Notes: generated by a model not told the origin, from the sequence alone. DNA of 64,000 nt from Prosthecobacter gellanilyticus (GCF_007992435.1 NZ_BKAG01000018.1:62001-126000); one strand, 5' to 3'. Counted from the stretch's first letter, positions 34,672-44,412 are shown. Numbers and translations: made by a program.

Positions 34672-35300
34672 GTCACAGGTTTGTCGACACTCACCACCAT
34701 GGTCATCCACAGCAGAGGCAGCCTACCAGCTCCGCGAAACTCGAAGTTCGCAAAACCGGCCTCCTCCAGCACAAAGCTCAGAGTCTTCGGACTCCAGAGC
34801 TTGATGTGCCCCCCGTCCCACAAAGGCGTCCAGTGCTTGTCCCAGCCATTGGTCAGTGAGATCAGCAGGTTCTTCCAATACCCATGATAGGGAGTCGTGC
34901 AGATGAACCGGCCTCCAGGCTTCAGCGCCTTGAACACACCCCGCACATACGCACGCGGATCATAGAGATGCTCGATGACTTCCGTGCTGACCACGATGTC
35001 AAAGGGCTCCACCCCCAGATTTTTCAAGACATCATCATCCGCTCCCAGCACCTCAAAGCGGGCTCCCGGGTGTGACTTCCGCGCGATCTCGATGCCGCTC
35101 TGACTCAGATCGATGCCTGTCACTTCGCAGCCCTTTTCCAGGAACATGCCGCAGGTGTATCCATTCCCGCAGCCGACATCCAGCACCCGCGTTCCAGGCT
35201 TCAGATCCCCGGCCAGCTCAAACACTCGCGGCATGAAATGACGGTGCATGTGGGAAGCTCCGTCATTGAAAAAACGATAGTCTGAAACAGGGGCGCTCAT
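34668..35300 (-). CDS. Class I SAM-dependent methyltransferase (UbiG/Methyltransf_11-like)
   Basis: 210 residues. Motif I is RVLDVGCGNGYTCGMFLEKGCEVTG; IDLSQSGIEIAR, DIVVSTEVIEHLYDP and LKPGGRFICTTPYHGYWKN follow in order, the hallmark of Methyltransf_11/23 enzymes. In a sugar locus it likely O- or C-methylates a sugar nucleotide or glycan. It overlaps its neighbours by 4 bases on both sides, so translation is coupled to both. Confidence 0.88.
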   Translation of the reverse strand: MSAPVSDYRFFNDGASHMHRHFMPRVFELAGDLKPGTRVLDVGCGNGYTCGMFLEKGCEVTGIDLSQSGIEIARKSHPGARFEVLGADDDVLKNLGVEPFDIVVSTEVIEHLYDPRAYVRGVFKALKPGGRFICTTPYHGYWKNLLISLTNGWDKHWTPLWDGGHIKLWSPKTLSFVLEEAGFANFEFRGAGRLPLLWMTMVVSVDKPVT

Positions 35301-36484
35301 GGGTCGGTTGCAGGGTCAGGGAAAGACACCAGACGGCGATACAGTTCTTTCAGCCGGGATGCCATCAATTCGCTGGAAAACGCGCGCGCGGCCACTCGTG
35401 CACGACCTGCCAGTGCGGCGCGTGCCGTCGCATCGCTCAAAAGAGAGAGGCAGTGACCGGTCAGCGCGTTCGCATCATCGACTGGTGAGATCACCACGGC
35501 ATCACGGCAGTCTTCCTCATGCACCAGGGCCACTCCCGGCGTCGTGACACAAGCCAGACCGGCAGCCATCGCCTCAAGCAGCGCGATCCCAAAATTCTCG
35601 GATCGTGAGGGCAGGACAAACACATCAGCACCGCCTAGAAGCGCACGTTTGCTCTCACCCTCCACATGTCCCGTCCAGAGGACAGCATCGCCTAACGAAG
35701 CAGCGCGCTCCTTCTGCGCCTTCACATAGTCAGGCGCTCCGCTTCCTGCCAGCACGAGCACGACATCAGGCCTGGTCTGCCGGATCTTCGCAAAGGCATC
35801 GATCAAACACTCCACACCCTTCTTCTCATCCAGGCGCGAGAGAAACAGCAGCACTTGCTTGCCAGAGGTCACCGGCCACTCCGCCTCCATGGCGGACCTG
35901 GCAGGCAGCGTGTCGAGACCGCTCAGATCAAAGCCCAGCGGCAGCATTTCCACAGGACTGCGCAGCCTCAGAGCCTTCACCTCCCCGGCCTCCTGCACAC
36001 TGGTACAGTGGATGGCCGCTGCCGCATTCAGCACCGGCCGGTCCAGCAGCCGGAACGAAGCCCACTTCAACCAGCGGCGCCGATTCTCCATGCCCCAGGC
36101 ACTCAGCGTGCCGAGCGGGCGCACCACGAAAGGCACGTGGCGTAGCATCGATGCCCAGCCTGCGGCCAGCGTGGCAAAGGAAAACACCGCATGCACATGC
36201 ACCACATCGTAGTTCCCGGCCTCGCGCATCAACCACCTCAGCAGCGGCAGCGATACCTTGTAGAACTCCGTCTGCTTGGGGAAGTAGCGCAACCGCCAGC
36301 CATCCTGGATGATCCAGCCTTGCGCACACACGTCGTCCAGCCGGCAGCCTGGACCATCATCATCCGTGGTCACCACGTCCACCTGCACGCCTTCGGCCAC
36401 AAGGCCCGCCGCCATCACCGGCAGCACCTTGCTCGGTCCGCCATGCTTGACCGAGAGTGAGGGAATGACATGCAGCACCTTCAT
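35297..36484 (-). CDS. Family 4 glycosyltransferase
   Basis: 395 residues, GT-B fold. The N-terminal domain begins MKVLHVIPSLSVKHGGPSKV with HVHAVFSF. The C-terminal donor-binding domain has LFLSRLDEKKGVECLIDAFA and the EX7E motif in SRSENFGIALLEAMAAGLACV. It adds a sugar from a nucleotide donor to a growing chain with retention; the sugar is unknown. It overlaps asnB by 4 bases. Confidence 0.9.
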   Translation of the reverse strand: MKVLHVIPSLSVKHGGPSKVLPVMAAGLVAEGVQVDVVTTDDDGPGCRLDDVCAQGWIIQDGWRLRYFPKQTEFYKVSLPLLRWLMREAGNYDVVHVHAVFSFATLAAGWASMLRHVPFVVRPLGTLSAWGMENRRRWLKWASFRLLDRPVLNAAAAIHCTSVQEAGEVKALRLRSPVEMLPLGFDLSGLDTLPARSAMEAEWPVTSGKQVLLFLSRLDEKKGVECLIDAFAKIRQTRPDVVLVLAGSGAPDYVKAQKERAASLGDAVLWTGHVEGESKRALLGGADVFVLPSRSENFGIALLEAMAAGLACVTTPGVALVHEEDCRDAVVISPVDDANALTGHCLSLLSDATARAALAGRARVAARAFSSELMASRLKELYRRLVSFPDPATDP

Positions 36485-38262
36485 GGTTTCATTCCCAGGC
36501 TCTCAATGCAGTGCTTCAGCACAAACACGCTCCATACCTGATACCAGTTCGGCATCGGCACGGGTGCTCCGGCGCCTGCCCTGGCAAACTCATCTCCCCA
36601 TTCGCTGCCCAGCCATTTTTGATACGGGAAGAGAAACCCGCGCTTCTTCTGGTTCACCACCCATTCCGGCACCTCCGGCACCGCCTCCGTGAGCAGGGCC
36701 TTGTTAGGGCGCAGACGCTGCGGCGCGGGGATCTCTGTGATCCTCTCCGCCAGCACCCGGTCCACAAACGGCACGCGCAGTTCCAGGCCACGCGCCATGC
36801 TCATCACATCACTGTCACGTAATAATTGGTTGCGCATGTAGCGGGTGAGCTCGAGCTCGGAAATCTGATCCTGGGCGGCGCCATCATTCTTCCCGCTCTC
36901 CAACCGTGAACCGGGAACTGCGAACTGCGAACCTTCCCCCGTGATCCACCTTGTCAGCGCCGCAGCCTCCCCTTTGGAGAAAATCCCGCGCAGCGCCCCA
37001 AACGCATCCGCCACCGTGCCCGGGCTTCGCAGAAAGTCCGCCAGCCTTCGGTGCTGCGGCTTGCCTCTTTGCAACAGCATCGGCAGCCCTGGCACGCGGC
37101 TGAGCACGGGATGCAGGCGCAGCATCTTCGGGATCTTGGAGAAGCTTGAGTAACCTCCGAAAAGCTCGTCACCTCCCAGCCCGCTGAGCACCACCTTCAT
37201 CCCATGCTGACGCGCCAGCGACGACACCGTGAAAGTGTTCAGCCCGTCGATGCTCGGTTGATCCAGATGCTTCAGGAACTCGCCAAAAAGGCCGCGCGCC
37301 ACTTCCGCATCCAGCCTCATCTCATGATGATTCGATCCAAAGTGCGCCGCCGTGCGCCGCGCGATCGGCCCCTCATCCGCCACCTCATCATCCACCGTGA
37401 TGGAAAAGCTGCTGATGCCTCGGTGTCCCGCCTCATTCGCCAGCGCCAGGATGGCCGTGGAGTCGATGCCACCGCTCAAAAACACACCCACCGGCACATC
37501 ACTGACAAAATGATGCCTCACACTGTCAATCAGCGCCTCACGTGCATGCCGGATGTCATCACCGCTGAAATCAGAGCCGAAGCTCAGGTTCCAATATCGC
37601 TGACGCTGAGTCTTCCCAGCTTTCCACACCAGCGTGTGACCAGCCTCGAGCATGCGAACCTCCTTCGCCAGCGTCAGCGGCTCGGGAACCGTGCCTGTCT
37701 CAAAGTAACGGCACACCGCCTCTGCATCCAGCGCGGGCTTGAAGATCCCGCTGCCGCAGAGCGCGCGTAGCTCGGAGGCAAAGGCCAGTGTTCCGTTGGC
37801 TTCATGAACATACAGCGGCTTGATGCCCAGCGGGTCACGGGCCAGCAACGCTTCTTGTTTGTCCTCATCCCAAAGACAGAAGGCAAACATGCCGCGCAAC
37901 TGCCTAACCATGTTTTCACCATGACGTGCATAAAGCTGCAGCAGGACCTCGGTGTCAGACTGCGTGGCAAAGACCACACCACGGCTTTCCAGATCAGCAC
38001 GCAACTCGCGGAAATTGTAGATCTCCCCATTGAAGCAGATCACCCGCCGTCCATCAGCCGAGATCATGGGCTGATGCCCCGCCGATGAGAGATCCAGGAT
38101 CGAGAGCCTCCGGTGCGCCAGTCCCACACTGCGGATGCCATCCATCCACACTCCACCATCATCCGGCCCGCGATGCAGCAGCGCGGATTGCATCCTCACA
38201 AGATTCGCCTCCAGGTCAGTGAGACCCGCAGGGCTGGAAAGAATGCCGGCAATACCGCACAT
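36481..38262 (-). CDS. asnB: AsnB-type glutamine-dependent amidotransferase (asparagine synthetase family)
   Basis: 593 residues. The Ntn glutaminase domain begins with the catalytic Cys after Met (MCGIAGIL), with HRGPDDGG and NGEIYNFRELR. The synthetase domain has SGGIDST (263-269) for ATP binding and LSGLGGDELFGGY. In a polysaccharide locus, members of this family often amidate a sugar acid or aminoacyl group (WbpS-like) rather than make free asparagine; which one here is inference. A 16-residue insert (about 444-459, GSQFAVPGSRLESGKN) comes from a heptamer DNA repeat. The gene overlaps the preceding glycosyltransferase by 4 bases; five bases separate it from the next. Confidence 0.9.
   Translation of the reverse strand: MCGIAGILSSPAGLTDLEANLVRMQSALLHRGPDDGGVWMDGIRSVGLAHRRLSILDLSSAGHQPMISADGRRVICFNGEIYNFRELRADLESRGVVFATQSDTEVLLQLYARHGENMVRQLRGMFAFCLWDEDKQEALLARDPLGIKPLYVHEANGTLAFASELRALCGSGIFKPALDAEAVCRYFETGTVPEPLTLAKEVRMLEAGHTLVWKAGKTQRQRYWNLSFGSDFSGDDIRHAREALIDSVRHHFVSDVPVGVFLSGGIDSTAILALANEAGHRGISSFSITVDDEVADEGPIARRTAAHFGSNHHEMRLDAEVARGLFGEFLKHLDQPSIDGLNTFTVSSLARQHGMKVVLSGLGGDELFGGYSSFSKIPKMLRLHPVLSRVPGLPMLLQRGKPQHRRLADFLRSPGTVADAFGALRGIFSKGEAAALTRWITGEGSQFAVPGSRLESGKNDGAAQDQISELELTRYMRNQLLRDSDVMSMARGLELRVPFVDRVLAERITEIPAPQRLRPNKALLTEAVPEVPEWVVNQKKRGFLFPYQKWLGSEWGDEFARAGAGAPVPMPNWYQVWSVFVLKHCIESLGMKP
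36902..36933. repeat. Heptamer repeat (AACNNNG)n inside asnB
   Basis: On the + strand the units are AACCGTG, AACCGGG, AACTGCG, AACTGCG and AACC, exactly 7 bases apart. They lie in a variable segment between well-aligned parts of the AsnB synthetase domain and are in frame overall. The same kind of heptamer array occurs in the wzt-like gene in the other orientation. Confidence 0.8.
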
Positions 38263-38267
38263 GATCG

Positions 38268-39380
38268 TTAGTTAGGCAGCAGCTCGTTCAGCGCTCGTTG
38301 CAGATACATCTTGAAGGCTTCGTGACCATAAAGCTTCACCACCTCCCGGTGCAGAGTCTCCGGCTCATGCAGCCACGGCTGCTCATGCTCACGGCGGAAA
38401 AACTTCAGGATGGCCGCTGCAATCTTCTCCGGATCCCGTGGCGGCACCACGAAGCCCAGGCGGCCGTGATCCACAGCCTCCGGCGAGGCATCCTCACTCC
38501 CCACCAGGCAAGGGCGACCGCAGGCCAGAGACTCCAGATACACAATCCCAAACCCTTCCCCCGTGCTCGGCATCACATAGAGGTCAGCCAGCCGATAGTA
38601 GTCCGCCAGCTCAGCCTCGGGAATGAAGCCCGTGAAGATCACATGCTGCTCCAAACCAAGCTCCGCCACCATCTGGCGCAGTCGCGCTTCATCATCACCG
38701 CGCCCACCGATGACGTAGCGCAGTGTTGGCAGCGTCTGCACCAGCTTGGGTAGTGCCTGCAGCACCTGGTCCTGCCCTTTGTAGCGTTCTGTGGCAGAGA
38801 GCCTGCCGACCGTGAATAGCACCGGCTGGGCCGCCTTCAGTCCATGACGTTCCAGCAGATAAGCGGCCTTGGGGCCTGGAGAAAAGTTTGCTTCTCTGAA
38901 CGTGTTCGGCACCACTGGCATCCGGCTCAGCGGCACCTGCCCTTCACGCTGGATCACATCTCGCGTGAAAGCACTGACCGGCAGGATCCCGGTCATAGAG
39001 CGCAGAGCGCTGCCAAAGCTTCCGCCGAGCTGCCCCCATACCTCGATGCCATGCGCCGCCGTCAGACACGAAATGCCAGCCCATCTCAGCGGAGACATCG
39101 CCTTGGCAAAATGCGGATGCGTGCTGAGCACAAAATCCGGCTTCTCCTTCAGCGCCCACATCACACCACTCGCCGCAAACGCCAGCGTGCGCGCCATCCC
39201 GCTTCTACTGCCGAAAGCATGAAAACCTCCCGCCGGATCATCACGCATGTCGTTCTTGCTGAACACGCGCAGCTCCGCCTGCGGATAAAGCTCCCTTAAA
39301 GCCCGGACACAGCAGTCTGAGTAGTGCTGGATGCCTCCAGTCTCCTCAATGCCGCTGACCCAAAGGTGGATGCGCTTCAT
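38268..39380 (-). CDS. Family 4 glycosyltransferase
   Basis: 370 residues, GT-B fold. The N-terminal segment reads MKRIHLWVSGIEETGGIQHYS, and the C-terminal donor-binding domain has LFTVGRLSATERYKGQDQVL, FTGFIPEAELADYYRLADLYVMPS and the EX7E in STGEGFGIVYLESLACGRPCL. Such enzymes build heteropolysaccharide repeat units. It is 5 bases from asnB and 29 bases from the polymerase gene, on the same strand. Confidence 0.9.
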   Translation of the reverse strand: MKRIHLWVSGIEETGGIQHYSDCCVRALRELYPQAELRVFSKNDMRDDPAGGFHAFGSRSGMARTLAFAASGVMWALKEKPDFVLSTHPHFAKAMSPLRWAGISCLTAAHGIEVWGQLGGSFGSALRSMTGILPVSAFTRDVIQREGQVPLSRMPVVPNTFREANFSPGPKAAYLLERHGLKAAQPVLFTVGRLSATERYKGQDQVLQALPKLVQTLPTLRYVIGGRGDDEARLRQMVAELGLEQHVIFTGFIPEAELADYYRLADLYVMPSTGEGFGIVYLESLACGRPCLVGSEDASPEAVDHGRLGFVVPPRDPEKIAAAILKFFRREHEQPWLHEPETLHREVVKLYGHEAFKMYLQRALNELLPN

Positions 39381-39409
39381 ACTAACAAATATTGCGGCAG
39401 TCCGGCCAG

Positions 39410-40855
39410 TTACTCCGGATAGCGCGGATGCCGCAAAGGCTTCACAGGCCTGTTGACAGGGGGCGCCGCGTAGGCAGCCCGCGCCGCCTGGAGCTGACCA
39501 GCCACATCATAATACCTTTTGAAGAAGGCCGTGTGTACGATCCAGACGAACACCGCGAAGGCCGCGCACGATCCCGTGGCTTCCGCCACAAGTCCGCCCG
39601 GCTGGAGGAGGCCCAGTCCAGGCAGGGCCCAGCGCGTCATGCTCCAGTAGTCACCCTGGTGGTAGTAAAACCCCGCCCTGCGGTCAAACATACCCGTGAT
39701 AAAACCAATCACCAGGAAGCCGATGCAGACTCCATACCAGCCGAAGTTCACATACAACTCCAGCACGTTTCCGGCACCCACGCTCGTCCCTTCCGCGAAT
39801 TTTTGCCCCGTGAAGTGACTCACCACCGTGCCGCTCCCCCCTGTTGCAGGCTTGTTGGGCCAGATGATGCGCGGCACCCACGCAATCGCGGCCACCCACA
39901 GGGTGTAACCGTGGGCATAGTCCACCTTTCCCTGCGCCAGTTGCCGGATCGCTTTGCCCACAAGGTTGTTCTGATTCAACCGCAAGTCGATCGACTCCAG
40001 GTGATACTGCGTGTTGACGTTGAGCAGCTCGAAGTTTTCGATGAGGCCATAGAAGCGGTCGACACGGTCCTCCAAAGTTTGCTCGCCCCAAACGGACTGC
40101 CGGATCTGCGCACGTTCACGCATCCAGTTCACATAAAACGTCAGGCCTCCGTACACCACCAGCGTCACAACGGCGAGCGAAAGCCAGCGGGGCCGGTAAA
40201 AGCGCAGCACAAACATCCACACCATCGACGCCGCAGTCGCCCCATAACTGGCGAAGCCTAGAAAGACAATCGTGATGAACGGGAACACGGCCGTCGCCAG
40301 CAATCCCAGCGCCAGTCTTTTCCCGTCCTTCAGATAGAAAGCTCTCGAGCAGTAAATGAAAACCGCCATCACAGAGACATAGGCACCCGCTGTCGCCATA
40401 CTGCCCAAACTGGGAATCCGCTTCAGGATCGGGGCGCCGAAGAAGCACAGCAACGAGATCACCAGCAGCGTTCCAGGAAGCTGTGAGGTGATGCGCCGGT
40501 CCGCATGGAAAGCTTTCGGTTTGGGATCCGTACGCATCCACAACGTCGCAGCCAGAAGCCCCACCACAAAAAAGCAGAACCCAAAACAGGCCGCGCGAAA
40601 GCCCAGGAAAGTGTTTTGTAGCGTCACCCCATCCTGGATCAGAATCTCCGACCTTGGAGTGTAACCCGGAAGTCCATGTACAAAGGCCCCCACAGCGTAA
40701 ATGAACGTGAAGGAAAAAGTGTAGGCGGTCGGCAGGCCGATCGCACGCCTGGAGTTCCACTGCTGCACCAGCAGCACCGAGACGGCGGCCAGATAGATCA
40801 CCAGCAGGGTGTTCAGGTTGGCCTTGGTGGGTTCGGCTAGCAGGTCTTCAAACAT
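39410..40855 (-). CDS. Wzy-like polysaccharide polymerase (multi-pass membrane protein)
   Basis: 481 residues with about ten to twelve hydrophobic segments (for example TLLVIYLAAVSVLLV, CFGFCFFVVGLLAATLW, VISLLCFFGAPIL, AVFPFITIVFLGFA). A long periplasmic loop (about 260-370) contains RIIWPNKPATGGSG and TGQKFAEGTSVGAGNVLELYVNFGWYG, as in the oligosaccharide repeat-unit polymerase group (Wzy/EpsG-like); these have weak sequence conservation. The likely role is joining undecaprenyl-linked repeats in the periplasm. The assignment is by topology and context, so a flippase is possible but less likely. Confidence 0.75.
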   Translation of the reverse strand: MFEDLLAEPTKANLNTLLVIYLAAVSVLLVQQWNSRRAIGLPTAYTFSFTFIYAVGAFVHGLPGYTPRSEILIQDGVTLQNTFLGFRAACFGFCFFVVGLLAATLWMRTDPKPKAFHADRRITSQLPGTLLVISLLCFFGAPILKRIPSLGSMATAGAYVSVMAVFIYCSRAFYLKDGKRLALGLLATAVFPFITIVFLGFASYGATAASMVWMFVLRFYRPRWLSLAVVTLVVYGGLTFYVNWMRERAQIRQSVWGEQTLEDRVDRFYGLIENFELLNVNTQYHLESIDLRLNQNNLVGKAIRQLAQGKVDYAHGYTLWVAAIAWVPRIIWPNKPATGGSGTVVSHFTGQKFAEGTSVGAGNVLELYVNFGWYGVCIGFLVIGFITGMFDRRAGFYYHQGDYWSMTRWALPGLGLLQPGGLVAEATGSCAAFAVFVWIVHTAFFKRYYDVAGQLQAARAAYAAPPVNRPVKPLRHPRYPE

Positions 40856-40967
40856 CAGAGGACATTCGGTGGAGCATTGGGGGGTGGGGACGAGCGGGAC
40901 ATACGCGCAGGCGGCTCAGAATCCAGTGCGCAATAGGTAGCTTCACCGGACATCCGGTATGGCAGCT

Positions 40968-42170
40968 TCAGGTTCGGCGCAGCCCGGCGTAGGCTTTCTC
41001 GGACATGGTGAGGAAGTCATCCGCCACCAGGTCCCAGCCCCGCTTGTCTTGGATCAGCCAGAGATTCTCCACCTGTCTCGCCAGGGCTTCCCGGTCTTGA
41101 TCATAGGAGGACAGCCGCTGGATAAAAAGGTCCGGCCGGCGCGTGGGGAGCACCCACCCCGTCAGGTCGTCCGTGATGAGGTCGGGACCAGCGCAGTGAC
41201 TGGTGCAGAGAACAGGCAGACAGGCCGCCTTGGCTTGTGCCAGCACAGCAGCGAAACCGTCATGCAGGGTGGGAAAGAAGAACACATCCGCCTGATTGTA
41301 GATTCCAGGCAGCTCTGACTCCGGCACCCGCGGCACAAGCTCAAACAGCTCCGATGCGCCAGCCACCTGGCTCATGGCATCCGGGGTGACACCTCCCACA
41401 AGGCGGAATTCCATGCGCCCTCGCAAAGCCCGGGCCACGCTGATCATGTCCCGCACACCTTTTTGCAGTGAGACATTGCCCGTGAAAAGCACCTTCAAAG
41501 GTGCGCCAGAGCGGATGCGAGCCAGCCGCTGATCCACCACCTCGCGCGAAGGCCGGAACATCGTGTAATCACTCCCGAGAGCAAGACGGAGGATCTTATC
41601 TTCTTCATACCCACGTTGAAGGAAGGAGTTCCGCGCGTAGGAGGAGAGGGTGACGATATTGTGAGAGACCTGATACTCCTGCCGCTCACGATGCATCATC
41701 CATGTGCTCGGCAGCTCCACTTGAGCTCCGGCAAGGCGTGATTCACGGTGGAGCTCCTTGTATTGATCACTGATGTGGGCGGATCCCCGCATCAGCAGGC
41801 GCAGCACGGGTCGCCGACGACGTTCCAGGTCACGATACGTTTCCAGCGCCACTCCGCTAAAGGCATGCACAATGTCCGTCTCATCCTGCATAATGCATCG
41901 GCTGGTCCAACGGGAGAACCCCTGATGAAGCAGACGCTCGAGGGCCTGGCATTTCTCCACCCAGCCCCAGCGGTAACCATAACGATGCAGCAACCCGAGC
42001 AGGGGAAGGCATTTCAAGTTACCTCTCGGCACACCAAACTGCTCCGCTTTGAAGGCAGGGTAGTTCGTGTACAGCTTCAGCGGCACACCTTTCTTGATCA
42101 GCGCCTCGGCCAATGCGAAGGCGTGAAAGCGGCCCTGAACCACGATACTGACTGACAAGGGTGCGCTCAT
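40968..42170 (-). CDS. Family 4 glycosyltransferase
   Basis: 400 residues. The N-terminal domain starts SVSIVVQGRFHAFALAEAL and is somewhat divergent. The C-terminal domain shows PLKVLFTGNVSLQKGVRDMISVA, ELPGIYNQADVFFFPTLHDGFAAVLAQAKAACLPVL and a pattern close to EX7E with one acidic residue replaced in the usual place. It is a retaining enzyme of unknown donor. It overlaps the CgeB-like gene by 4 bases; 112 bases of plain DNA separate it from the Wzy-like gene. Confidence 0.88.
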   Translation of the reverse strand: MSAPLSVSIVVQGRFHAFALAEALIKKGVPLKLYTNYPAFKAEQFGVPRGNLKCLPLLGLLHRYGYRWGWVEKCQALERLLHQGFSRWTSRCIMQDETDIVHAFSGVALETYRDLERRRRPVLRLLMRGSAHISDQYKELHRESRLAGAQVELPSTWMMHRERQEYQVSHNIVTLSSYARNSFLQRGYEEDKILRLALGSDYTMFRPSREVVDQRLARIRSGAPLKVLFTGNVSLQKGVRDMISVARALRGRMEFRLVGGVTPDAMSQVAGASELFELVPRVPESELPGIYNQADVFFFPTLHDGFAAVLAQAKAACLPVLCTSHCAGPDLITDDLTGWVLPTRRPDLFIQRLSSYDQDREALARQVENLWLIQDKRGWDLVADDFLTMSEKAYAGLRRT

Positions 42171-43213
42171 GCAGAAGGAATAAAACGTCCTTGCTCATGA
42201 CCGAACAAGGTTTGCTCCATGGTTTCGAGCCTGCAGGCGTAAGTTGCGCCGGAGCTAATAACACGGTCACGTGCCGCAGCCGCCATGTGGGAGCGTTCAG
42301 ACGCCGGCAGGGCCAGAAGCCGGCGCGCCTGGGACGTCATGGAAGCCGTGTCCGTGAAGTAGCTCACCGCCTCCCCCTCTTCGCCAAAAAGCCTCCGGTG
42401 ATCTTCCGTGTCCTCCACCAGCAGGCAGCCTCCGATGGCGGGCAGTTCATAGCTCCGCATCGAGTGTCCGTCACGATTCGCCCGCCGCACAAGGCAGAGA
42501 TTGGCACCCGCAGCCGCCACAATCTTCCGGCAAGTGGCCGCGTCCGCATGACCGTGGGCGTGCGCGGCGAGGTCCGGATAGTTCTGCCAGTAACCTCCCC
42601 ACAGTCCCAGCGGCACACCAGCGTCATTGAGCGCACGTGCGCAGGCCACGCGATCAGCATCCGCACCGCCGATGAAAGCCACCAGGCCTCCCCAGCGCTG
42701 CCGGTCGACCTCTGTGACATCGTCCGGCGGAAAATGATCCTCCGGCGCATAAGCAAAGGGCAGGTAGAAGACTCCCCTCACACCGTGCGCACGGAGGTCA
42801 TCTTCATTCGCATGCCTCGGCGTGAACACATGCCGATAGTGCGGGAGAGCGCGCATGAACCACGGCGCACGGTGCTGCCGGTTCCAGGGATCATCCGTCA
42901 GAAAGTTCACCACCGGAATCCCGGCCCCATCCATTCTCTGCAGCGTCACTTCATTCAGAGGCGCCAGCCCGGTCACCAGCACCCAGTCAGGCTTCACACT
43001 CTGGCACCTCGCCCAGACAGCCTGGCTGAACTGCCCCATGCGCGGAGCCCGATGTCCCAAAAGGTGCCAGCAGACACGCCTCCACCACACGGGCCCTACG
43101 CTGGCGGCGTTTACATCCAGCAGTTCCACCTCGTGGCCCGACGCGCGTGCCGCATTCAGAAAATGCAGGCCCACATGAGAGGGTTGTGGAATTCCAATGA
43201 TGAGCAACCGCAC
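42167..43213 (-). CDS. CgeB-like glycosyltransferase (Glyco_trans_1_2)
   Basis: 348 residues. The reading frame is open further upstream, but the GTG at 43213 (VRLLIIGIPQPSHVGLHFL) gives the usual N-terminus and avoids overlap with the neighbour gene. The CgeB pattern is present: NFLTDDPWNRQH, YLPFAYAPEDHF, VAFIGGADADRV, YELPAIGGCLLVEDTEDHRRLFG. Such enzymes glycosylate spore or surface components in other bacteria. The glycan acceptor is inferred from context. Confidence 0.8.
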   Translation of the reverse strand: MRLLIIGIPQPSHVGLHFLNAARASGHEVELLDVNAASVGPVWWRRVCWHLLGHRAPRMGQFSQAVWARCQSVKPDWVLVTGLAPLNEVTLQRMDGAGIPVVNFLTDDPWNRQHRAPWFMRALPHYRHVFTPRHANEDDLRAHGVRGVFYLPFAYAPEDHFPPDDVTEVDRQRWGGLVAFIGGADADRVACARALNDAGVPLGLWGGYWQNYPDLAAHAHGHADAATCRKIVAAAGANLCLVRRANRDGHSMRSYELPAIGGCLLVEDTEDHRRLFGEEGEAVSYFTDTASMTSQARRLLALPASERSHMAAAARDRVISSGATYACRLETMEQTLFGHEQGRFIPSA

Positions 43214-43233
43214 GGACAGAGAAGCAACTAAAG

Positions 43234-44412
43234 TTAGGCGTATTTCACACGCTCCCAAGCCCGGCACACCCCAGCAGCCGCCTGCACGATGCTGTAGCGC
43301 CCCACCAGCTCTCGGCAGCGCCGGCGTGTGGCTGCGGGATCCTCGAGCGACCATGAGGCGCAGCGCTCCAGCGCGCAGGCCAGGGAAACAGCATTCCCCG
43401 CCTCGCAGACCTCGCCTGTCCTCCAGGAAGCGATGAGGTCCGGCGCACATCCCACAGCATCACTCACCACCGCAGGCAGTCCGTGATGGAGGGCATCATT
43501 CACCACCAGGCCCCAGGTCTCCATCTCTAGGCTCGGCAGCACCAGCACATCCGCCGCATGATACCAGGCGCTCAACCCTGACTGGTTCACAAATCCCGTG
43601 AAATGGCAGCGCATCCCCAAATCACGCGCGCAGGCCTCCTCCAGATCCTGCTGCAGCTCGCCTGAGCCCACGCAGACCAGATGCCCACGGTCACGCAGTT
43701 TCTGGGGCAGCGATCTCAAGGCCTCGGGCAGCAAAAGCACCCCCTTGCGCCGGGAGAGTTTTCCGGAAAACAAAACCACCCATGCATCCGCGGAAACGCC
43801 AGCCTTCACACGGGTCGGCAGGCGCAGCGCCTCCCGCGCGGCCTCGCCCGTTTGAAAGGCAGATGTGTCCACGCAGTAGGGAGAATGAATGAGGCGCTCC
43901 TCATCATCCACACCTAACCTTTGATAGTGTTGGAGCGAACGCTCCCCAAGGTAGAGACAGACGGAGCAGCGGCGGTACAAGCGCCGGAGCATCATGTCCC
44001 GCAGCAGCGCCCGCCACCAGTTGCGCTTGGAGTGTGGCACATCACTTGTCTCGCCTCGGAAAAGCAGCGGTACCTTTCTCTTCACGGCCCATTTCAAAGC
44101 CGCCCGATCCAGCGGATGATGATACCCCAGCGCCAGCACCGCAGCGGGCTTCATGTCATCCAGCGCAGCCTCCAGGCCTGCGGCAGTGACACTTTCATAA
44201 TCAGCCGCGGCGGGCTGCAGCACTTGATGGGAATAACCGGCCAGCAGGTCCGTCTCCCACTGGAAAGAAGCTCCAAACTCCCGGTCGCGATATCCACGGA
44301 CACTGAAATCACCTCCGTAGATGACATGCAGCGGCACCTTCTCGGCCGCACGCCTCCAGACCGGCGCATGATACTGCACCGGATGAGTCTCAATGATGGC
44401 GAGCCGGCTCAT
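43234..44412 (-). CDS. Family 4 glycosyltransferase
   Basis: 392 residues. It begins SRLAIIETHPVQYHAPVWR, a start shared by WfgS/WfeV-like enzymes of surface glycans. The donor-binding domain has WVVLFSGKLSRRKGVLLL, CVGSGELQQDLEEA and VLVLPSLEMETWGLVVNDALHHGLPAV, with an EX7E-like arrangement. It overlaps the GT2-GT4 fusion gene by 4 bases and lies 20 bases before the CgeB-like start. Confidence 0.88.
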   Translation of the reverse strand: MSRLAIIETHPVQYHAPVWRRAAEKVPLHVIYGGDFSVRGYRDREFGASFQWETDLLAGYSHQVLQPAAADYESVTAAGLEAALDDMKPAAVLALGYHHPLDRAALKWAVKRKVPLLFRGETSDVPHSKRNWWRALLRDMMLRRLYRRCSVCLYLGERSLQHYQRLGVDDEERLIHSPYCVDTSAFQTGEAAREALRLPTRVKAGVSADAWVVLFSGKLSRRKGVLLLPEALRSLPQKLRDRGHLVCVGSGELQQDLEEACARDLGMRCHFTGFVNQSGLSAWYHAADVLVLPSLEMETWGLVVNDALHHGLPAVVSDAVGCAPDLIASWRTGEVCEAGNAVSLACALERCASWSLEDPAATRRRCRELVGRYSIVQAAAGVCRAWERVKYA

